64,000 bases of DNA from Polaribacter irgensii 23-P (GCF_000153225.1 NZ_CH724148.1:1235438-1299437), one strand, 5' to 3'. Positions 9,219 through 19,452 are shown, counted from the first letter of the stretch. Translations and numbers: made by a program. The notes: generated by a model from the letters alone, not told the origin.

Positions 9219-9248
9219 CAAATATACAACGTTTTTTAAATTGTGCAA
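9219..9248 (-). promoter_or_regulatory. Promoter for tRNA-Glu and rpsT
   Basis: On the minus strand TTG (9248-9246), 19 bases, TATATTTG (9226-9219) matches the Bacteroidota consensus well. Initiation would fall about 25 bases before the tRNA. Confidence 0.65.
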
Positions 9249-9282
9249 TAATTATTTAAAAAAAAATGCTTTTTTTTTTAAA

Positions 9283-10761
9283 TTAATACGCCTTCGCAAA
9301 AAGCACTCTTTTCGAAGAGGGCTTTCCACTAAAAACACAAACCCCAATTTCTTCAATTGCATCGTTAGGAATACACCTAATTGTCGCTTTGGTTTGCTCT
9401 TTTATTTTATCTTCAGTTTCTGCTGTACCATCCCAATGCGCAGATACAAACCCGCCTTTATTTTTTATAATGGTTTTAAAATCTTCAAAACTATTTACAG
9501 CGGTAGTATTGTCAGCTCTAAAATTAAGAGCTTTATTGAACAAGTTCTGCTGAATTTTTTCTAAAAGATCTAATACAAAAGAAACAACTTCGTCTTGAGC
9601 TACTGTTTGTTTTTCAAAAGTATCTCTCCTTGCAACTTCAACAGTACCGTTCTCTAAGTCTCTACTGCCTATGGCAATCCTTACTGGAACACCTTTTAAT
9701 TCGTATTCAGCGAATTTTGCACCTGGTCTATACGTGTCTCTATCGTCAAACTTTACAGAGGCTCCTTTTGCACGCAATTCTTTTACAAACATCGCTACTT
9801 TATCGGAAATAGCCTGTAACTGCGTTTCATCTTTATAGATGGGCACAATTACAACTTGTATTGGAGCTAATTTTGGAGGTAGAACAAGTCCGCTATCATC
9901 AGAATGCGTCATAATTAACCCTCCGATTAATCGGGTAGAGACCCCCCATGAAGTTGCCCATACATATTCTTTTTTCCCTTCTTTAGAAGTGAATTTAACA
10001 TCAAAAGCTTTTGCGAAATTCTGACCTAAAAAATGACTAGTACCCGCCTGTAGCGCTTTTCCATCTTGCATTAATGCCTCAATGGTCAGGGTGTCTTCTG
10101 CTCCTGCAAAACGTTCGCTGTCAGATTTAGCACCCTTTACTACGGGCATGGCCATAAAATCTTCAGCAAAAGTGGCATATATATCTTGCATTTGTTGCGC
10201 TTCTGTAATTGCTTCTGCCCTTGTGGTGTGTGCTGTGTGCCCTTCTTGCCATAAAAATTCTGCGGTTCTTAAAAATAAGCGCGTACGCATTTCCCAACGG
10301 ACTACATTTGCCCATTGATTTATTAATAAAGGCAAATCTCTGTAAGATTGAATCCACCCTTTATAGGTGCTCCAAATTATAGCTTCAGAGGTGGGTCTTA
10401 CAACCAATTCTTCTTCTAATTTTGCGTCTGGATCCACGCGAAGTTTTCCTGGATTATCAGGATCATTTTGCAAACGATAATGTGTAACCACTGCACATTC
10501 TTTTGCAAATCCTTCTGCATTTTTTTCTTCTGCTTCAAAGAGACTTTTAGGGACAAAAAGAGGAAAGTAGGCATTTTGATGCCCTGTTTCTTTAAACATT
10601 CTGTCTAGCTCTGCTTGCATTTTTTCCCAGATAGCAAAACCATAAGGTTTTATCACCATACAGCCTCTGACTGCGGAGTTTTCTGCTAAATCAGCTTTTA
10701 CAACTAATTCGTTATACCACTTCGAATAATCGTCTGCTCGTTTTGTTAAATGTTTACTCAT
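9283..10761 (-). CDS. proS: Prolyl-tRNA synthetase (type 3, archaeal/eukaryote-like)
   Basis: This cytosolic class II synthetase charges tRNA-Pro with proline. The 492-residue length and the lack of the large editing insertion place it in the short ProS type 3 group common in Bacteroidota. Recognisable class II parts include the motif 2 region around [20 protein letters not shown] and motif 3 near the [17 protein letters not shown] segment. A C-terminal anticodon-binding domain and a zinc-domain-like tail ending in LFAKAY follow. It is transcribed toward tRNA-Glu but separated by the tRNA promoter. Confidence 0.96.
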   Translation of the reverse strand: MSKHLTKRADDYSKWYNELVVKADLAENSAVRGCMVIKPYGFAIWEKMQAELDRMFKETGHQNAYFPLFVPKSLFEAEEKNAEGFAKECAVVTHYRLQNDPDNPGKLRVDPDAKLEEELVVRPTSEAIIWSTYKGWIQSYRDLPLLINQWANVVRWEMRTRLFLRTAEFLWQEGHTAHTTRAEAITEAQQMQDIYATFAEDFMAMPVVKGAKSDSERFAGAEDTLTIEALMQDGKALQAGTSHFLGQNFAKAFDVKFTSKEGKKEYVWATSWGVSTRLIGGLIMTHSDDSGLVLPPKLAPIQVVIVPIYKDETQLQAISDKVAMFVKELRAKGASVKFDDRDTYRPGAKFAEYELKGVPVRIAIGSRDLENGTVEVARRDTFEKQTVAQDEVVSFVLDLLEKIQQNLFNKALNFRADNTTAVNSFEDFKTIIKNKGGFVSAHWDGTAETEDKIKEQTKATIRCIPNDAIEEIGVCVFSGKPSSKRVLFAKAY

Positions 10762-10936
10762 AAAAAAAAGTTTGGCACAAATATTGGTACCTTTATAGTG
10801 AAATATATTAAAAGAATGTTCAAGTTTTAAGAAACATTACAAAACTACTACAAAAAGGTTAGTTACCTAATAATCTTTAGTTTTTTTTGCTGAACAATCA
10901 CACGATAAACTAATGTGAACGCTAAAATCTATACGT

Positions 10937-12088
10937 ATGAAAAACGCTCCTAAAATAAGAATTTCGTATCCATTTATACTATGTGCAATTGCTAATTTGT
11001 TTTTAGTTTCTTGTGGAACCTATCAAAGTGTTTATAGCGAGGATGGAATTTATAACAGCGATGCTGGCTTTCAACAAAACAAGCAAATTATTGTGGTAAC
11101 TGAAAAATCAGTTGAAAATAACGATACTGAATATTTTACAAAGGAATTAGAGCGTCTTGATTATGTTAACGAGACCGTTATTTTCACCGATGTAGACGGT
11201 TATAATTCTCAAGATGCTACGTATCAAGAGGATGATTTAAATTACAATACAAATCCTTCTTGGGGTAGAAACGATAATAACAATGTTGTTGTCAATGTAA
11301 ATTTAATGAATGACCCATATTGGAATAACTTCGGTCCAGGTTTCAATAATTTCGGTTGGAATAATTATGGATGGAATAACAATGGTTTTAACAACTGGGG
11401 TTACGGAAATAGATGGGGAGGAAACAACGGTTTTAATAATTGGGGTTTCGGAAATAGATGGGGAGGAAACAATGGTTTTAATAATTGGGGTTATAATCCT
11501 TATTGGTACCCGTTTCAAAATAATATGGGCTTTGGATGGGGTTTTAACAACTCTTACTACGGAAATTTTGGAAATTCGCATGGCAATAATCAGCATTTTA
11601 ATAACAGCTACTACAACAATAGAAGAAATCAAAGAAGGCCAGCTTATAACAGCAATTCTAGAAGAGTCAGTGCAAATTCAAGGAATGCAATTGCGGGGTC
11701 TAGCAGTAGACGGAGTTCCGCTACAGATAGCGCAATTAGAAGGTTCAGTTCAAAAAATGCAAACGAAAGTTCAAATGTAAGAAGAAGGACTTCAACGTTC
11801 AGAAACACTGCGAATGGAAGAACCTCTAATAGGAACAATAGTTTTTCCAACTCAAGAAGAAGCAGTCCAATTCAAAGTGCGATAAGAAGAAGTTCGTCTT
11901 CATCAAGAGGTACATCTAGTGGCACATCCGCAAAAAGGAGTTCTTCTTCAACGAGAAGTCCATCAAGTAGTTCGTCATCCAGAAGTAGTTCGCGAGGAAG
12001 TTCTTCATCCAGAAGTAGTTCTCGCGGAAGTTCGTCATCCAGAAGAAGTTCATCATCGTCATCGTCAGGTAGAAGAGGAGGAAATTAA
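10937..12088 (+). CDS. Repetitive low-complexity lipoprotein
   Basis: The 383-residue protein begins with a lipoprotein signal: a hydrophobic stretch ending in LFLVSCGTYQSVYS, with the lipid-carrying Cys at about 26. It is therefore probably anchored in a membrane facing the periplasm or cell surface. A short acidic region follows, then an Asn/Gly/Trp-rich block (about 115-205) built on NNGFNNWGYGNRWGG repeats. The Ser/Arg-rich second half contains 10-residue repeats. The DNA repeats are tandem, so copy number may vary. The gene stands 22 bases before a FadL-like porin and may share its transcript. I do not recognise a function; surface adhesion or polymer binding is only a guess. Confidence 0.85.
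   Translation: MKNAPKIRISYPFILCAIANLFLVSCGTYQSVYSEDGIYNSDAGFQQNKQIIVVTEKSVENNDTEYFTKELERLDYVNETVIFTDVDGYNSQDATYQEDDLNYNTNPSWGRNDNNNVVVNVNLMNDPYWNNFGPGFNNFGWNNYGWNNNGFNNWGYGNRWGGNNGFNNWGFGNRWGGNNGFNNWGYNPYWYPFQNNMGFGWGFNNSYYGNFGNSHGNNQHFNNSYYNNRRNQRRPAYNSNSRRVSANSRNAIAGSSSRRSSATDSAIRRFSSKNANESSNVRRRTSTFRNTANGRTSNRNNSFSNSRRSSPIQSAIRRSSSSSRGTSSGTSAKRSSSSTRSPSSSSSSRSSSRGSSSSRSSSRGSSSSRRSSSSSSSGRRGGN
11378..11500 (+). repeat. 45-bp tandem repeat (two full units and a part)
   Basis: Units at 11378-11422 and 11423-11467 and a partial unit from 11468 encode NNGFNNWGYGNRWGG-type blocks. The copies differ mainly at silent sites, so the protein repeat has been kept while the DNA diverged. Confidence 0.85.
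11969..12058 (+). repeat. 30-bp tandem repeat, three units
   Basis: Units at 11969-11998, 11999-12028 and 12029-12058 encode Ser/Arg decapeptides in the tail of the lipoprotein. The first two differ at only a few positions; the third has diverged at its end. Confidence 0.8.
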
Positions 12089-12110
12089 ATTATAATTACA
12101 AAAACATAAA

Positions 12111-13511
12111 ATGAGAAAAATTATCATATTAGCAGCCTTTTTGGTGCTAACCACAATTTCGTATGCGCAGTCTTTAGGGTATCAAAATCTAGCGTTGTTA
12201 TTTTCTGAGGACAATGCGAATACCACAGCGAGAGTAGCTGCAATGAGCGGTGCATTTGGTGCATTGGGAGGAGATATCTCTGTAATGAATATAAATCCTG
12301 CAGGGTTAGCTTTTTACAATAACAGCTATTTTTCAGGTTCTTTTAATTCAAGAAATACTGCGATTGAATCTAATTATTATGGCAATTCTGCAAATAATGA
12401 AAATCAGTTTTTTAACATAGCGCAAGCTGGAGCAGTCTTAGTATTTAAGAGCGCGTATGCCTCTGATTGGAGTAAATTTGTTTTGGGAATTAATTATCAG
12501 GTTACGAAAGATTTTACAAATAGTTTTAATGCTAGTGGTAACAGTGGATTCGCCACTTTCACAAAATATCCCCTGGACACCAACGAAACGGTATTAAATT
12601 ACAATGAAGCGCAAGGGCAGCGTTTTACAAATGAGTATTCAGGAGATAAAACGGAAATAAATATTGCTTTTTCTTCCATTCATAAAGAGAAATTATACGT
12701 AGGTGCTAGTTTGAATTTCTATGATTTGAACTTTGGTCAAAAATCAACTTTGGTGGAGTTTAACAACGATGCTGACGGGAATGAATTGGATGCATCTTTA
12801 TATCAGCAAAATAGCACTACAGGAGGAGGTTTTTCTTTGAATGTTGGTTTTATATACAAAGCACACAAGAATTTTAGATTTGGTTTGTCATATCAGACGC
12901 CAACAGTGTTTGCCGAAGTGTTAGAAGAAACCAACATTGTAGATAATGATGGACATATGGGAGACACCGAAATTTTTGCAAGCGAAGACTCAGAATTTAC
13001 ATATTCTAACAATATCGACGAATATGGGGACAACTTCTTTCCGTCGCAAAGATTCATGTACAGCTTGAAAACTCCAAGTGAATTAACTGCCAGTGCTGCA
13101 TTTATTTTTGGTAAACGAGGTTTGTTGAGTCTAGATTATATCAATAAAAGATATCAAAATATTAGATTATCAAACTCAGATTTCTCTGCCGAAAATCAAT
13201 TTTTTCAGAATGGTTTAAGAAATACGCATGCTCTCAATATTGGTACTGAGTGGCGTTTTGAAAGTTTTAGCGTTCGAGGAGGTTATAATTTTGCGCAAGC
13301 ACCAATAGCAGTTGCATTAGACTCCGATAGTTTACGAGGATATTCTTTTGGAGGTGGCTATAATTTTGGAAAATTTAAATTAGATGTTGCATATAGCAAT
13401 AATAATAGAACTTCTTTCTACAATGCATATCCGCAGTTCCCTTCGATAAATTCTATAGAACTGCAAACAGACAATCGTATTTTCACAACAACCTTAACAA
13501 TTGGCTTGTAG
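12111..13511 (+). CDS. OmpP1/FadL-like outer-membrane beta-barrel transporter
   Basis: The 466-residue protein has a cleavable signal peptide (about 1-20, ending SYAQ). The N-terminal plug-like region includes AAMSGAFGALGGDISVMNINP, typical of FadL-like porins in Bacteroidota. The remainder alternates aromatic and polar residues as in a 14-strand barrel and ends in TLTIGL. Members of the family carry hydrophobic molecules such as fatty acids across the outer membrane; the substrate here is unknown. It is 22 bases from the repetitive lipoprotein upstream, a likely operon partner. Confidence 0.88.
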   Translation: MRKIIILAAFLVLTTISYAQSLGYQNLALLFSEDNANTTARVAAMSGAFGALGGDISVMNINPAGLAFYNNSYFSGSFNSRNTAIESNYYGNSANNENQFFNIAQAGAVLVFKSAYASDWSKFVLGINYQVTKDFTNSFNASGNSGFATFTKYPLDTNETVLNYNEAQGQRFTNEYSGDKTEINIAFSSIHKEKLYVGASLNFYDLNFGQKSTLVEFNNDADGNELDASLYQQNSTTGGGFSLNVGFIYKAHKNFRFGLSYQTPTVFAEVLEETNIVDNDGHMGDTEIFASEDSEFTYSNNIDEYGDNFFPSQRFMYSLKTPSELTASAAFIFGKRGLLSLDYINKRYQNIRLSNSDFSAENQFFQNGLRNTHALNIGTEWRFESFSVRGGYNFAQAPIAVALDSDSLRGYSFGGGYNFGKFKLDVAYSNNNRTSFYNAYPQFPSINSIELQTDNRIFTTTLTIGL

Positions 13512-13650
13512 TTTTTATCAAAAGGCAGCCATTACTTTGATTTTCTTGCGGTTGTAAAGAGTTAATTCTATAAGAGTTTTGACTTTTTATTGCTCTAAAA
13601 TATGCCTATCTATCTTTTTTCCCTTAATTTTGCATTTCAATTTTTGAATC

Positions 13651-14556
13651 ATGTTAGACACTAAAATTACCATACAAGAGACTACCAACAATACCATAAT
13701 AAAATACAACAGCAACACGATTTTAATTAATGGGGGTAGTTACGAATTTAACAATATAGATGAGGCTAAAAACTCACCGTTAGCCCAAGAGCTATTTTAC
13801 TTACCTTTTGTAAAAAAGGTTTTTATTACCGCCAACTTTATAGCAATCCAGCGTTTTGATATTTTAGAATGGATAGATGTCCAAGAAGAAGTGAAAGAGC
13901 AAATAGAGGCATTTCTAAATGATGGAAATATTGTTGTAAATGAACAAAAAACTTCTAAAAAAGAAGCGATTGAAGTATATGCTGAAGTTACTCCAAACCC
14001 CGCAGTAATGAAGTTTGGAACAAACAAAGCATTGACGCAAACAGATGTTGAATTTAAAAATATCGATGAAGCCAGTGCGTCATCTCCACTTGCACAGGCT
14101 ATTTTTAATTTCCCATTTGTACAGCAAGTTTTTATTTCGGACAATTATATTTCTGTTACTAAATACGATATGGTAGAATGGAATGAGGTTTACGGTGAAG
14201 TGAGAACGTTTATTAGAGAATATTTGGCAGATGGAAAAACAATTATTAAGGAATTACCAAAAGAAGAAGTTGTTGAGACTGCTAACAAAGCACAAGAGCC
14301 TGAAGTGGTATTAGAAGGTATTTCAGCTCAAATTGTGGATATCTTAGATGAGTATATTAAGCCTGCTGTTGCAAGTGACGGTGGTAATATTGCTTTTCGT
14401 TCGTATGATGAGCAAACAAAAGTAGTGCGTGTTATTTTACAAGGTGCCTGCAGTGGTTGTCCTTCTTCTACGGCAACTTTGAAAAATGGAATAGAGAACT
14501 TGCTCAAAGAAATGCTGCCAGATCAAATTAATGAAGTTGTAGCAATTAATGGATAA
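13651..14556 (+). CDS. Nfu/NifU-like iron-sulfur scaffold protein with duplicated N domain
   Basis: The 301-residue protein has two Nfu N-terminal domains in tandem (about 5-95 and 109-200). Both contain the SPLAQ...PFV..VFI pattern. A C-terminal NifU domain (about 225-300) carries the cluster-binding Cys267-x-x-Cys270 in GACSGCPSS. NifU-type proteins hold and deliver [4Fe-4S] clusters in the cytosol. The usual form has a single N domain, so the duplication is notable but the CxxC is intact. It lies 44 bases before ubiE. Confidence 0.92.
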   Translation: MLDTKITIQETTNNTIIKYNSNTILINGGSYEFNNIDEAKNSPLAQELFYLPFVKKVFITANFIAIQRFDILEWIDVQEEVKEQIEAFLNDGNIVVNEQKTSKKEAIEVYAEVTPNPAVMKFGTNKALTQTDVEFKNIDEASASSPLAQAIFNFPFVQQVFISDNYISVTKYDMVEWNEVYGEVRTFIREYLADGKTIIKELPKEEVVETANKAQEPEVVLEGISAQIVDILDEYIKPAVASDGGNIAFRSYDEQTKVVRVILQGACSGCPSSTATLKNGIENLLKEMLPDQINEVVAING

Positions 14557-14600
14557 TAAATTTGGTACAAGCAAATTGCAAAAGCCCAAAGCGATATAAT

Positions 14601-15329
14601 ATGTCAGAAATAATAAAACCATACAAAGATTCAGAACTAGGAAAAAAAGAGCAAGTTGCACAAATGTTCGACAATATTTCCGGTAATTACGATGATTTAA
14701 ACCGTATTATTTCTTTAGGAGTTGACATAAAGTGGCGTAAAAAAGTAATTGAAATTATAGGAAGAGAGCATCCAAAGCAGATTTTAGATATTGCCACTGG
14801 AACAGGAGATCTGGTCATGATGATGTCGAAACTAAAAACGGATAAAATTATAGGCCTAGATATTTCAGCAGGAATGTTGGAAGTGGGAAAGCAAAAAATA
14901 GCCAAAGCAAACCTTGCCGATAAAATAGAAATGATTGTAGGTGATTCTGAGGAAATGCCTTTTGACAATGATACTTTTGACGCAATTACGGTTTCTTTTG
15001 GGGTGCGAAATTTCGCGAACTTAGACAAGGGAATTAGAGAAATAGCAAGGGTTTTAAAACCAACAGGAGTGTTGGTTATTTTAGAAACCTCTAACCCTAC
15101 AAGATTTCCTTTCAAGCAGGGGTATAAATTGTATACAAATTTGTTTTTACCAATCGTAGGGAGACTTTTCTCCAAAGATAAAGTGGCCTATTCATATTTG
15201 TCAGAATCTGCAAATTCTTTTCCTTTCGGGGAAGCCTTCAACAATATTTTACAAAAAAACGGGTTTACCAATACAAAATACACTCCCGTAACTTTTGGAG
15301 TTGCTACCATTTATATAGCACGTAAATAA
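14601..15329 (+). CDS. ubiE: Demethylmenaquinone methyltransferase (UbiE/MenG)
   Basis: This class I methyltransferase converts demethylmenaquinone to menaquinone with S-adenosylmethionine, the last step of respiratory quinone synthesis in Bacteroidota. The start is placed at ATG 14601 (242 residues), because the upstream in-frame ATG at 14562 adds a non-conserved stretch. Signatures: VAQMFDNIS near the start, the SAM-binding DIATGTGDLVMMM, GLDISAGMLEVG and the later EMPFDNDTFDAITVSFGVRN. The last base of its stop is the first base of the porT ATG, so the two are tightly coupled. Confidence 0.95.
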   Translation: MSEIIKPYKDSELGKKEQVAQMFDNISGNYDDLNRIISLGVDIKWRKKVIEIIGREHPKQILDIATGTGDLVMMMSKLKTDKIIGLDISAGMLEVGKQKIAKANLADKIEMIVGDSEEMPFDNDTFDAITVSFGVRNFANLDKGIREIARVLKPTGVLVILETSNPTRFPFKQGYKLYTNLFLPIVGRLFSKDKVAYSYLSESANSFPFGEAFNNILQKNGFTNTKYTPVTFGVATIYIARK

Positions 15330-16024
15330 TGAAGAGTAAAAGAGTTTTGTTTTTTTTCCTATTCTTCTCTTTGTCTTTTTTTGCGCAAAGAGAGCGCATA
15401 GCGTACTTGCCAACTTTTGATGATAAACTGCTACATTTTGGTTTTTATTTGGGCTTGAATCAAAATGACTTTAAACTAAACTTAAAAGATGGTAGTGTTC
15501 CTACTGATATTACAGTAGCACCAACAACGGGTTTTAACGTAGGATTGGTCGTTGATTTGAGGTTGCATAAAAACCTAAACTTGAGATTAGAACCCGGTTT
15601 GGTAAGTAATTCTAAAAGAATCTTTTTCAATCATTTAGGTACTCCAAGAGACCGTATTCGTGAGGTAGCTTCTACCTATTTACACATTCCTTTACTTTTT
15701 AAATTCAGTACAGATAGGTATAAAAATATCCGGCCATACCTCTTAGGAGGGGTTTCTTACGACTATAATTTTTCTAGTAATGAAAGGGGTAAGGACAATC
15801 ACTCAGGTCAATTTAGAACGAAAACCCATAACATGATGTACGAAGTTGGAATCGGTATTGATTTCTACTTGTATTACTTTAAGTTTTCGCCTTCAATACG
15901 AGGGGTTTTTGCCATCAATAATGAAATTAAATATGACGATCCTGCAAATGGACCAAGTACATGGACAGACCCTATTAATTTTTTAGGAACGCGTGGGGTA
16001 TTTTTGAATTTCGCTTTTGAATAA
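15329..16024 (+). CDS. porT: PorT family outer-membrane protein (type IX secretion)
   Basis: PorT is a beta-barrel protein required for the type IX secretion system of Bacteroidota, which exports proteins with C-terminal sorting domains and serves gliding in some species. The 231-residue protein has a signal peptide ending FFAQ (about 20) and an eight-strand-like barrel of alternating hydrophobic residues, ending GVFLNFAFE. The position directly after ubiE matches the arrangement I know from other flavobacteria. Other type IX genes are not in the window. Confidence 0.88.
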   Translation: MKSKRVLFFFLFFSLSFFAQRERIAYLPTFDDKLLHFGFYLGLNQNDFKLNLKDGSVPTDITVAPTTGFNVGLVVDLRLHKNLNLRLEPGLVSNSKRIFFNHLGTPRDRIREVASTYLHIPLLFKFSTDRYKNIRPYLLGGVSYDYNFSSNERGKDNHSGQFRTKTHNMMYEVGIGIDFYLYYFKFSPSIRGVFAINNEIKYDDPANGPSTWTDPINFLGTRGVFLNFAFE

Positions 16025-16040
16025 GTCTTTTTTCTCTCTA

Positions 16041-16772
16041 CTACATATCGCGTTTAAATTCACTAATTAAAATGGCAGTTGCCATCGCGACATTAAGACT
16101 TTCGGTTTTCTGAGTTTCTCCAAACCTTGGTATTGAAATTTTATGCTGAACTTGATTCTTGATTTCTTCGGACACTCCATTAGCTTCATTTCCCATCACA
16201 AGAATGCCTTCTTTAGGTACATTCGTTTTATAAATATTTTCACCATTCATGTCTGCAATAAAGGTAGGTAACGGGCTTTTGTCTAAGTAGTTTTTTAAAT
16301 CTAGATACTGAATTGAAATCCGAGTTAAAGATCCCATAGAGGCTTGTACCACTTTTTGATTATAGCAGTCTACAGTGTCTTTTGAACAGATGAGTTGAGA
16401 AATACCAAACCAGTCGCACAAACGAATAATAGTACCCAAGTTCCCGGGATCATTGATGGCATCTAGGGCAAGTATTAAACCAGAATTTTGAATGGGTTTG
16501 TCTTCTGGGATTTTAAATAAACTTAGCACTTTATTGGGAGATTTTAAACTGCTTATCTTATTTAATTCAGTTTCTGAAACTCGAACTATTTTAGCTTTAG
16601 GAAGCGACGTTTTAAATTCATTTGTGCAGAAAATTAAGGCAACTTCAAAATCGGATTGTAGTAGTTCATTGACTACCTTTATCCCCTCAGCAATAAATAA
16701 ATTATGCTTTTGTCGATACTTTTTTTGCGATAAACTTGTGATTAGTTTGAGTTGACTTTTTGAGATGCTCAT
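16041..16772 (-). CDS. SpoU/TrmH family RNA 2'-O-methyltransferase
   Basis: The 243-residue protein has an N-terminal substrate-binding domain (about 1-90, with the common HNLFIAEGIKVVNEL start). A C-terminal knotted SPOUT domain follows, with motifs DAINDPGNLGTIIRL, LVMGNEANGVS and TESLNVAMATAIL. Family members methylate ribose 2'-OH in rRNA or tRNA; the target here cannot be told from sequence. It is divergent from the tamL gene, with about 70 bases between the starts. Confidence 0.92.
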   Translation of the reverse strand: MSISKSQLKLITSLSQKKYRQKHNLFIAEGIKVVNELLQSDFEVALIFCTNEFKTSLPKAKIVRVSETELNKISSLKSPNKVLSLFKIPEDKPIQNSGLILALDAINDPGNLGTIIRLCDWFGISQLICSKDTVDCYNQKVVQASMGSLTRISIQYLDLKNYLDKSPLPTFIADMNGENIYKTNVPKEGILVMGNEANGVSEEIKNQVQHKISIPRFGETQKTESLNVAMATAILISEFKRDM

Positions 16773-16841
16773 TAAATGTGTCTAATTGGAAATAAACCGA
16801 TGAAATATACTATTTTTGATTTTAAACGTATTGCGAAAGTA

Positions 16842-19334
16842 ATGAAAAAACTTCTTTTTTGCTTTTTACTTATCTTCTTTTTGGTAGGGTGCAATGCAAC
16901 TAAACATATTGCTGAGGGAGCCCACTTGCTTGAGCAAAATTATATTTACGTAGATAGTATTCGCGATAAAAGTGCAGCATTGGAAAAGTATGTTCTTCAA
17001 AAGCCCAATCCAAAGCCAATTGGTTTATTTTTTCATAATTTAGGGAATCACGAAAATCCAAAAACACCTTTAGAGTGGGGTTTGAAAAACCCAAAGAAAT
17101 ATAAATTTATCAAGTTTATATTTTCAGAGAAACAGAGTATTGCCTACGCAAATGCATTTATAAAGGCAAATAAATGGTTGTTAAGCTACGACATGCCTGT
17201 TGTTATCAGTGACAACAAAGTAAAAAGAACTTCAGATAACTTATGGTCATATTACAAAACGCAGGGTTATTTTGAGTCTAAAGTCAGCTCAAAGGTTACA
17301 CTTGATAGCATTCACAAAAAAGCATCGGTAGCCTACTATATTGAGAAAGGTAGTCCCACTTTATTAGATACGATTCAAATAAAAATAGCTTCTCCAGTTT
17401 TAGAAACTATTTATAAAGATACGGGTACACAATCTTTATTGATGAAAGGAGATCGATTTAAGGATGTCACTTTTAGAAAAGAAGCGAATACCCTTATTAA
17501 ACTTTTTAGGAACAATGGAATTTTTCATTTTTCTGAGGCTGCTATCGGTTTTTATGTAGATTCTACAAGAACAGATTATAAAACAAATGTAGAACTTTTA
17601 ATTGCGAAGGATCGTTTTGAAGAAGTGGGAGGAAATTATACAAAGAAACCGTATAAAGTTCAAAAGATTACAGAAATTAATGTAATTACAGATTATACAT
17701 ATACTCAAAAAGCAGCAGCTTACAAGGAAAAAACGAGATATCAAGGAATTAACTTCTTAGCATACAATAAACTAAAATACAATCCGAAGTACCTTGCTCA
17801 ATCTATCTTTTTTAATGTTGGAGATATTTATAAAGACACGCTTAGGAACTTAACAAGAAATTACTTAAAATCACTTAAAAACTTTAAATCCACAAATATT
17901 ACATTTACTCCGGTAAAAGATTCTGATGACGAATTAAGAATGGATTTGTTTTTAGCACCGAATGAAAAATACACCCTTGGCTTTGAAACCGAATTGACCC
18001 ATTCTAACATTAGAAACATTGGTTCTTCTGCGAAGTTTTCTTTGACAGATAGAAATGCTTTTAGAGGAGCAGAATTATTGAAATTTTCTTTTTTGGGGTC
18101 CTATTTTAATGCCAATACGGGCCCTGGTTGGGAAATCGGAGCAGACGCATCTTTGGAGATTCCTCGTCTTGTAGCCCCTTTTGGCTTGAGCAAGTTGGTT
18201 CCTAAAAGAATGTCTCCAAGAACACTTTTTTCTTTGGGATCTAGTTTCCAGAAAAATATCGGTTTAGATAGGCAAACATTTACGTTTCTCTCAGATTATA
18301 GATGGCAATACAATAGAAAAAAAACCATTCAATTAGAACTGTTCAATACGCAGTATATTCAGAACTTGAATACAAACCGGTTTTTTGATATTTATGCTTC
18401 TGAGTTTAGAAACCTAAATTCAGTTGCCGAGACCTACGATATCGCTAACAATACTTCTTTTTACCCTTTATCGACAAATTTAGAGACACAAACTGCAACT
18501 TCTGTGCGTTTTATAGACGCTGTAGCTAGGAATAGAGATTTTAAAAGCTCGAACTCACGAGATTACAATACCGTGTTAAACATTCAAAATAGGTACAACA
18601 TTGTCACCTCAGATTTTTTAATACCGACTTTGGCATTTGCGTATACGTACAACAGTCAGGTAAATTTTAAAGATAATAATTTTTCTTTTTTTAAAGCAAG
18701 AATATCAAATTCAGGAAATTTTTTAGGTTTTTTGTCCGATACCTACAATGAAAATGGCAAAAAAACACTCTTTCGAATTCCTTTGGCGCAATATTTTAAA
18801 ACGGATATTGAGTACAAGCAGTTTTGGGATATTGGAGCAAACGCTGTTTTTGGAATTAGATCTTTTTTAGGAGCAATTATTACATATGACAACTCATCGA
18901 TACCCTTTACAAGAAGTTATTTTGCCGGAGGTTCAAATGATATCCGCGCTTGGCAAACCTATGGGTTAGGACCAGGGAGCAGAAATAGTGGTTTAGAGTA
19001 CAACGTTGGAAGTTTTAAGTTTTTAACAAGTGCAGAATATCGTTTTGATTTGATTGGAAGTTTAAAAGGAGCTTTTTTCATGGATGCAGGAAATATTTGG
19101 GATATTTCAGGTTCTCAATTTGTTGAAGAAGATGCTAAATTTAGTGGCTTATCTTCCTTAAAAGAAATTGCAATTGGTTCTGGGTTTGGATTGCGCTATG
19201 ATTTAAGTTTTTTCGTTTTGAGATTTGATATTGGTTTTAAAACCTATGAGCCTTATTTAAGCGGAGGTAAATGGTTTAAAAACTACAATTTTGCGAGCGC
19301 AGTTCCTAACATTGGAATTAACTATCCTTTTTGA
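16842..19334 (+). CDS. tamL: BamA/TamA-like outer-membrane assembly lipoprotein (TamL)
   Basis: This 830-residue Omp85-family protein has a lipoprotein signal, with FFLVGCNATK placing the lipidated Cys near 18. POTRA-like repeats fill about 25-390, and a C-terminal 16-strand barrel includes SYFAGGSNDIRAWQTYGLGPG, the conserved Omp85 loop motif, and ends with a Phe. Lipidated BamA paralogues called TamL occur in Bacteroidota and are thought to work with TamB in envelope assembly. The start is ATG 16842; the longer frame upstream adds residues before the signal peptide. Confidence 0.9.
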   Translation: MKKLLFCFLLIFFLVGCNATKHIAEGAHLLEQNYIYVDSIRDKSAALEKYVLQKPNPKPIGLFFHNLGNHENPKTPLEWGLKNPKKYKFIKFIFSEKQSIAYANAFIKANKWLLSYDMPVVISDNKVKRTSDNLWSYYKTQGYFESKVSSKVTLDSIHKKASVAYYIEKGSPTLLDTIQIKIASPVLETIYKDTGTQSLLMKGDRFKDVTFRKEANTLIKLFRNNGIFHFSEAAIGFYVDSTRTDYKTNVELLIAKDRFEEVGGNYTKKPYKVQKITEINVITDYTYTQKAAAYKEKTRYQGINFLAYNKLKYNPKYLAQSIFFNVGDIYKDTLRNLTRNYLKSLKNFKSTNITFTPVKDSDDELRMDLFLAPNEKYTLGFETELTHSNIRNIGSSAKFSLTDRNAFRGAELLKFSFLGSYFNANTGPGWEIGADASLEIPRLVAPFGLSKLVPKRMSPRTLFSLGSSFQKNIGLDRQTFTFLSDYRWQYNRKKTIQLELFNTQYIQNLNTNRFFDIYASEFRNLNSVAETYDIANNTSFYPLSTNLETQTATSVRFIDAVARNRDFKSSNSRDYNTVLNIQNRYNIVTSDFLIPTLAFAYTYNSQVNFKDNNFSFFKARISNSGNFLGFLSDTYNENGKKTLFRIPLAQYFKTDIEYKQFWDIGANAVFGIRSFLGAIITYDNSSIPFTRSYFAGGSNDIRAWQTYGLGPGSRNSGLEYNVGSFKFLTSAEYRFDLIGSLKGAFFMDAGNIWDISGSQFVEEDAKFSGLSSLKEIAIGSGFGLRYDLSFFVLRFDIGFKTYEPYLSGGKWFKNYNFASAVPNIGINYPF

Positions 19335-19452
19335 TTTGTGTCTTAAGAGGTCTATAACGTTTTCGTTATTTTATACCTTCTTCAAACCAAAAAGCACCTA
19401 TTTTCACTATTTTTGAACTAAATCAAGAATTTATTAATTAAAATATAAACAT

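Noticed and set aside
11310..11780. Long overlapping frames on both strands inside the lipoprotein gene
   Set aside because: They result from the repeated low-complexity DNA; composition (Ile/Thr/Val-rich) is a shadow of the Asn/Gly/Trp repeats.
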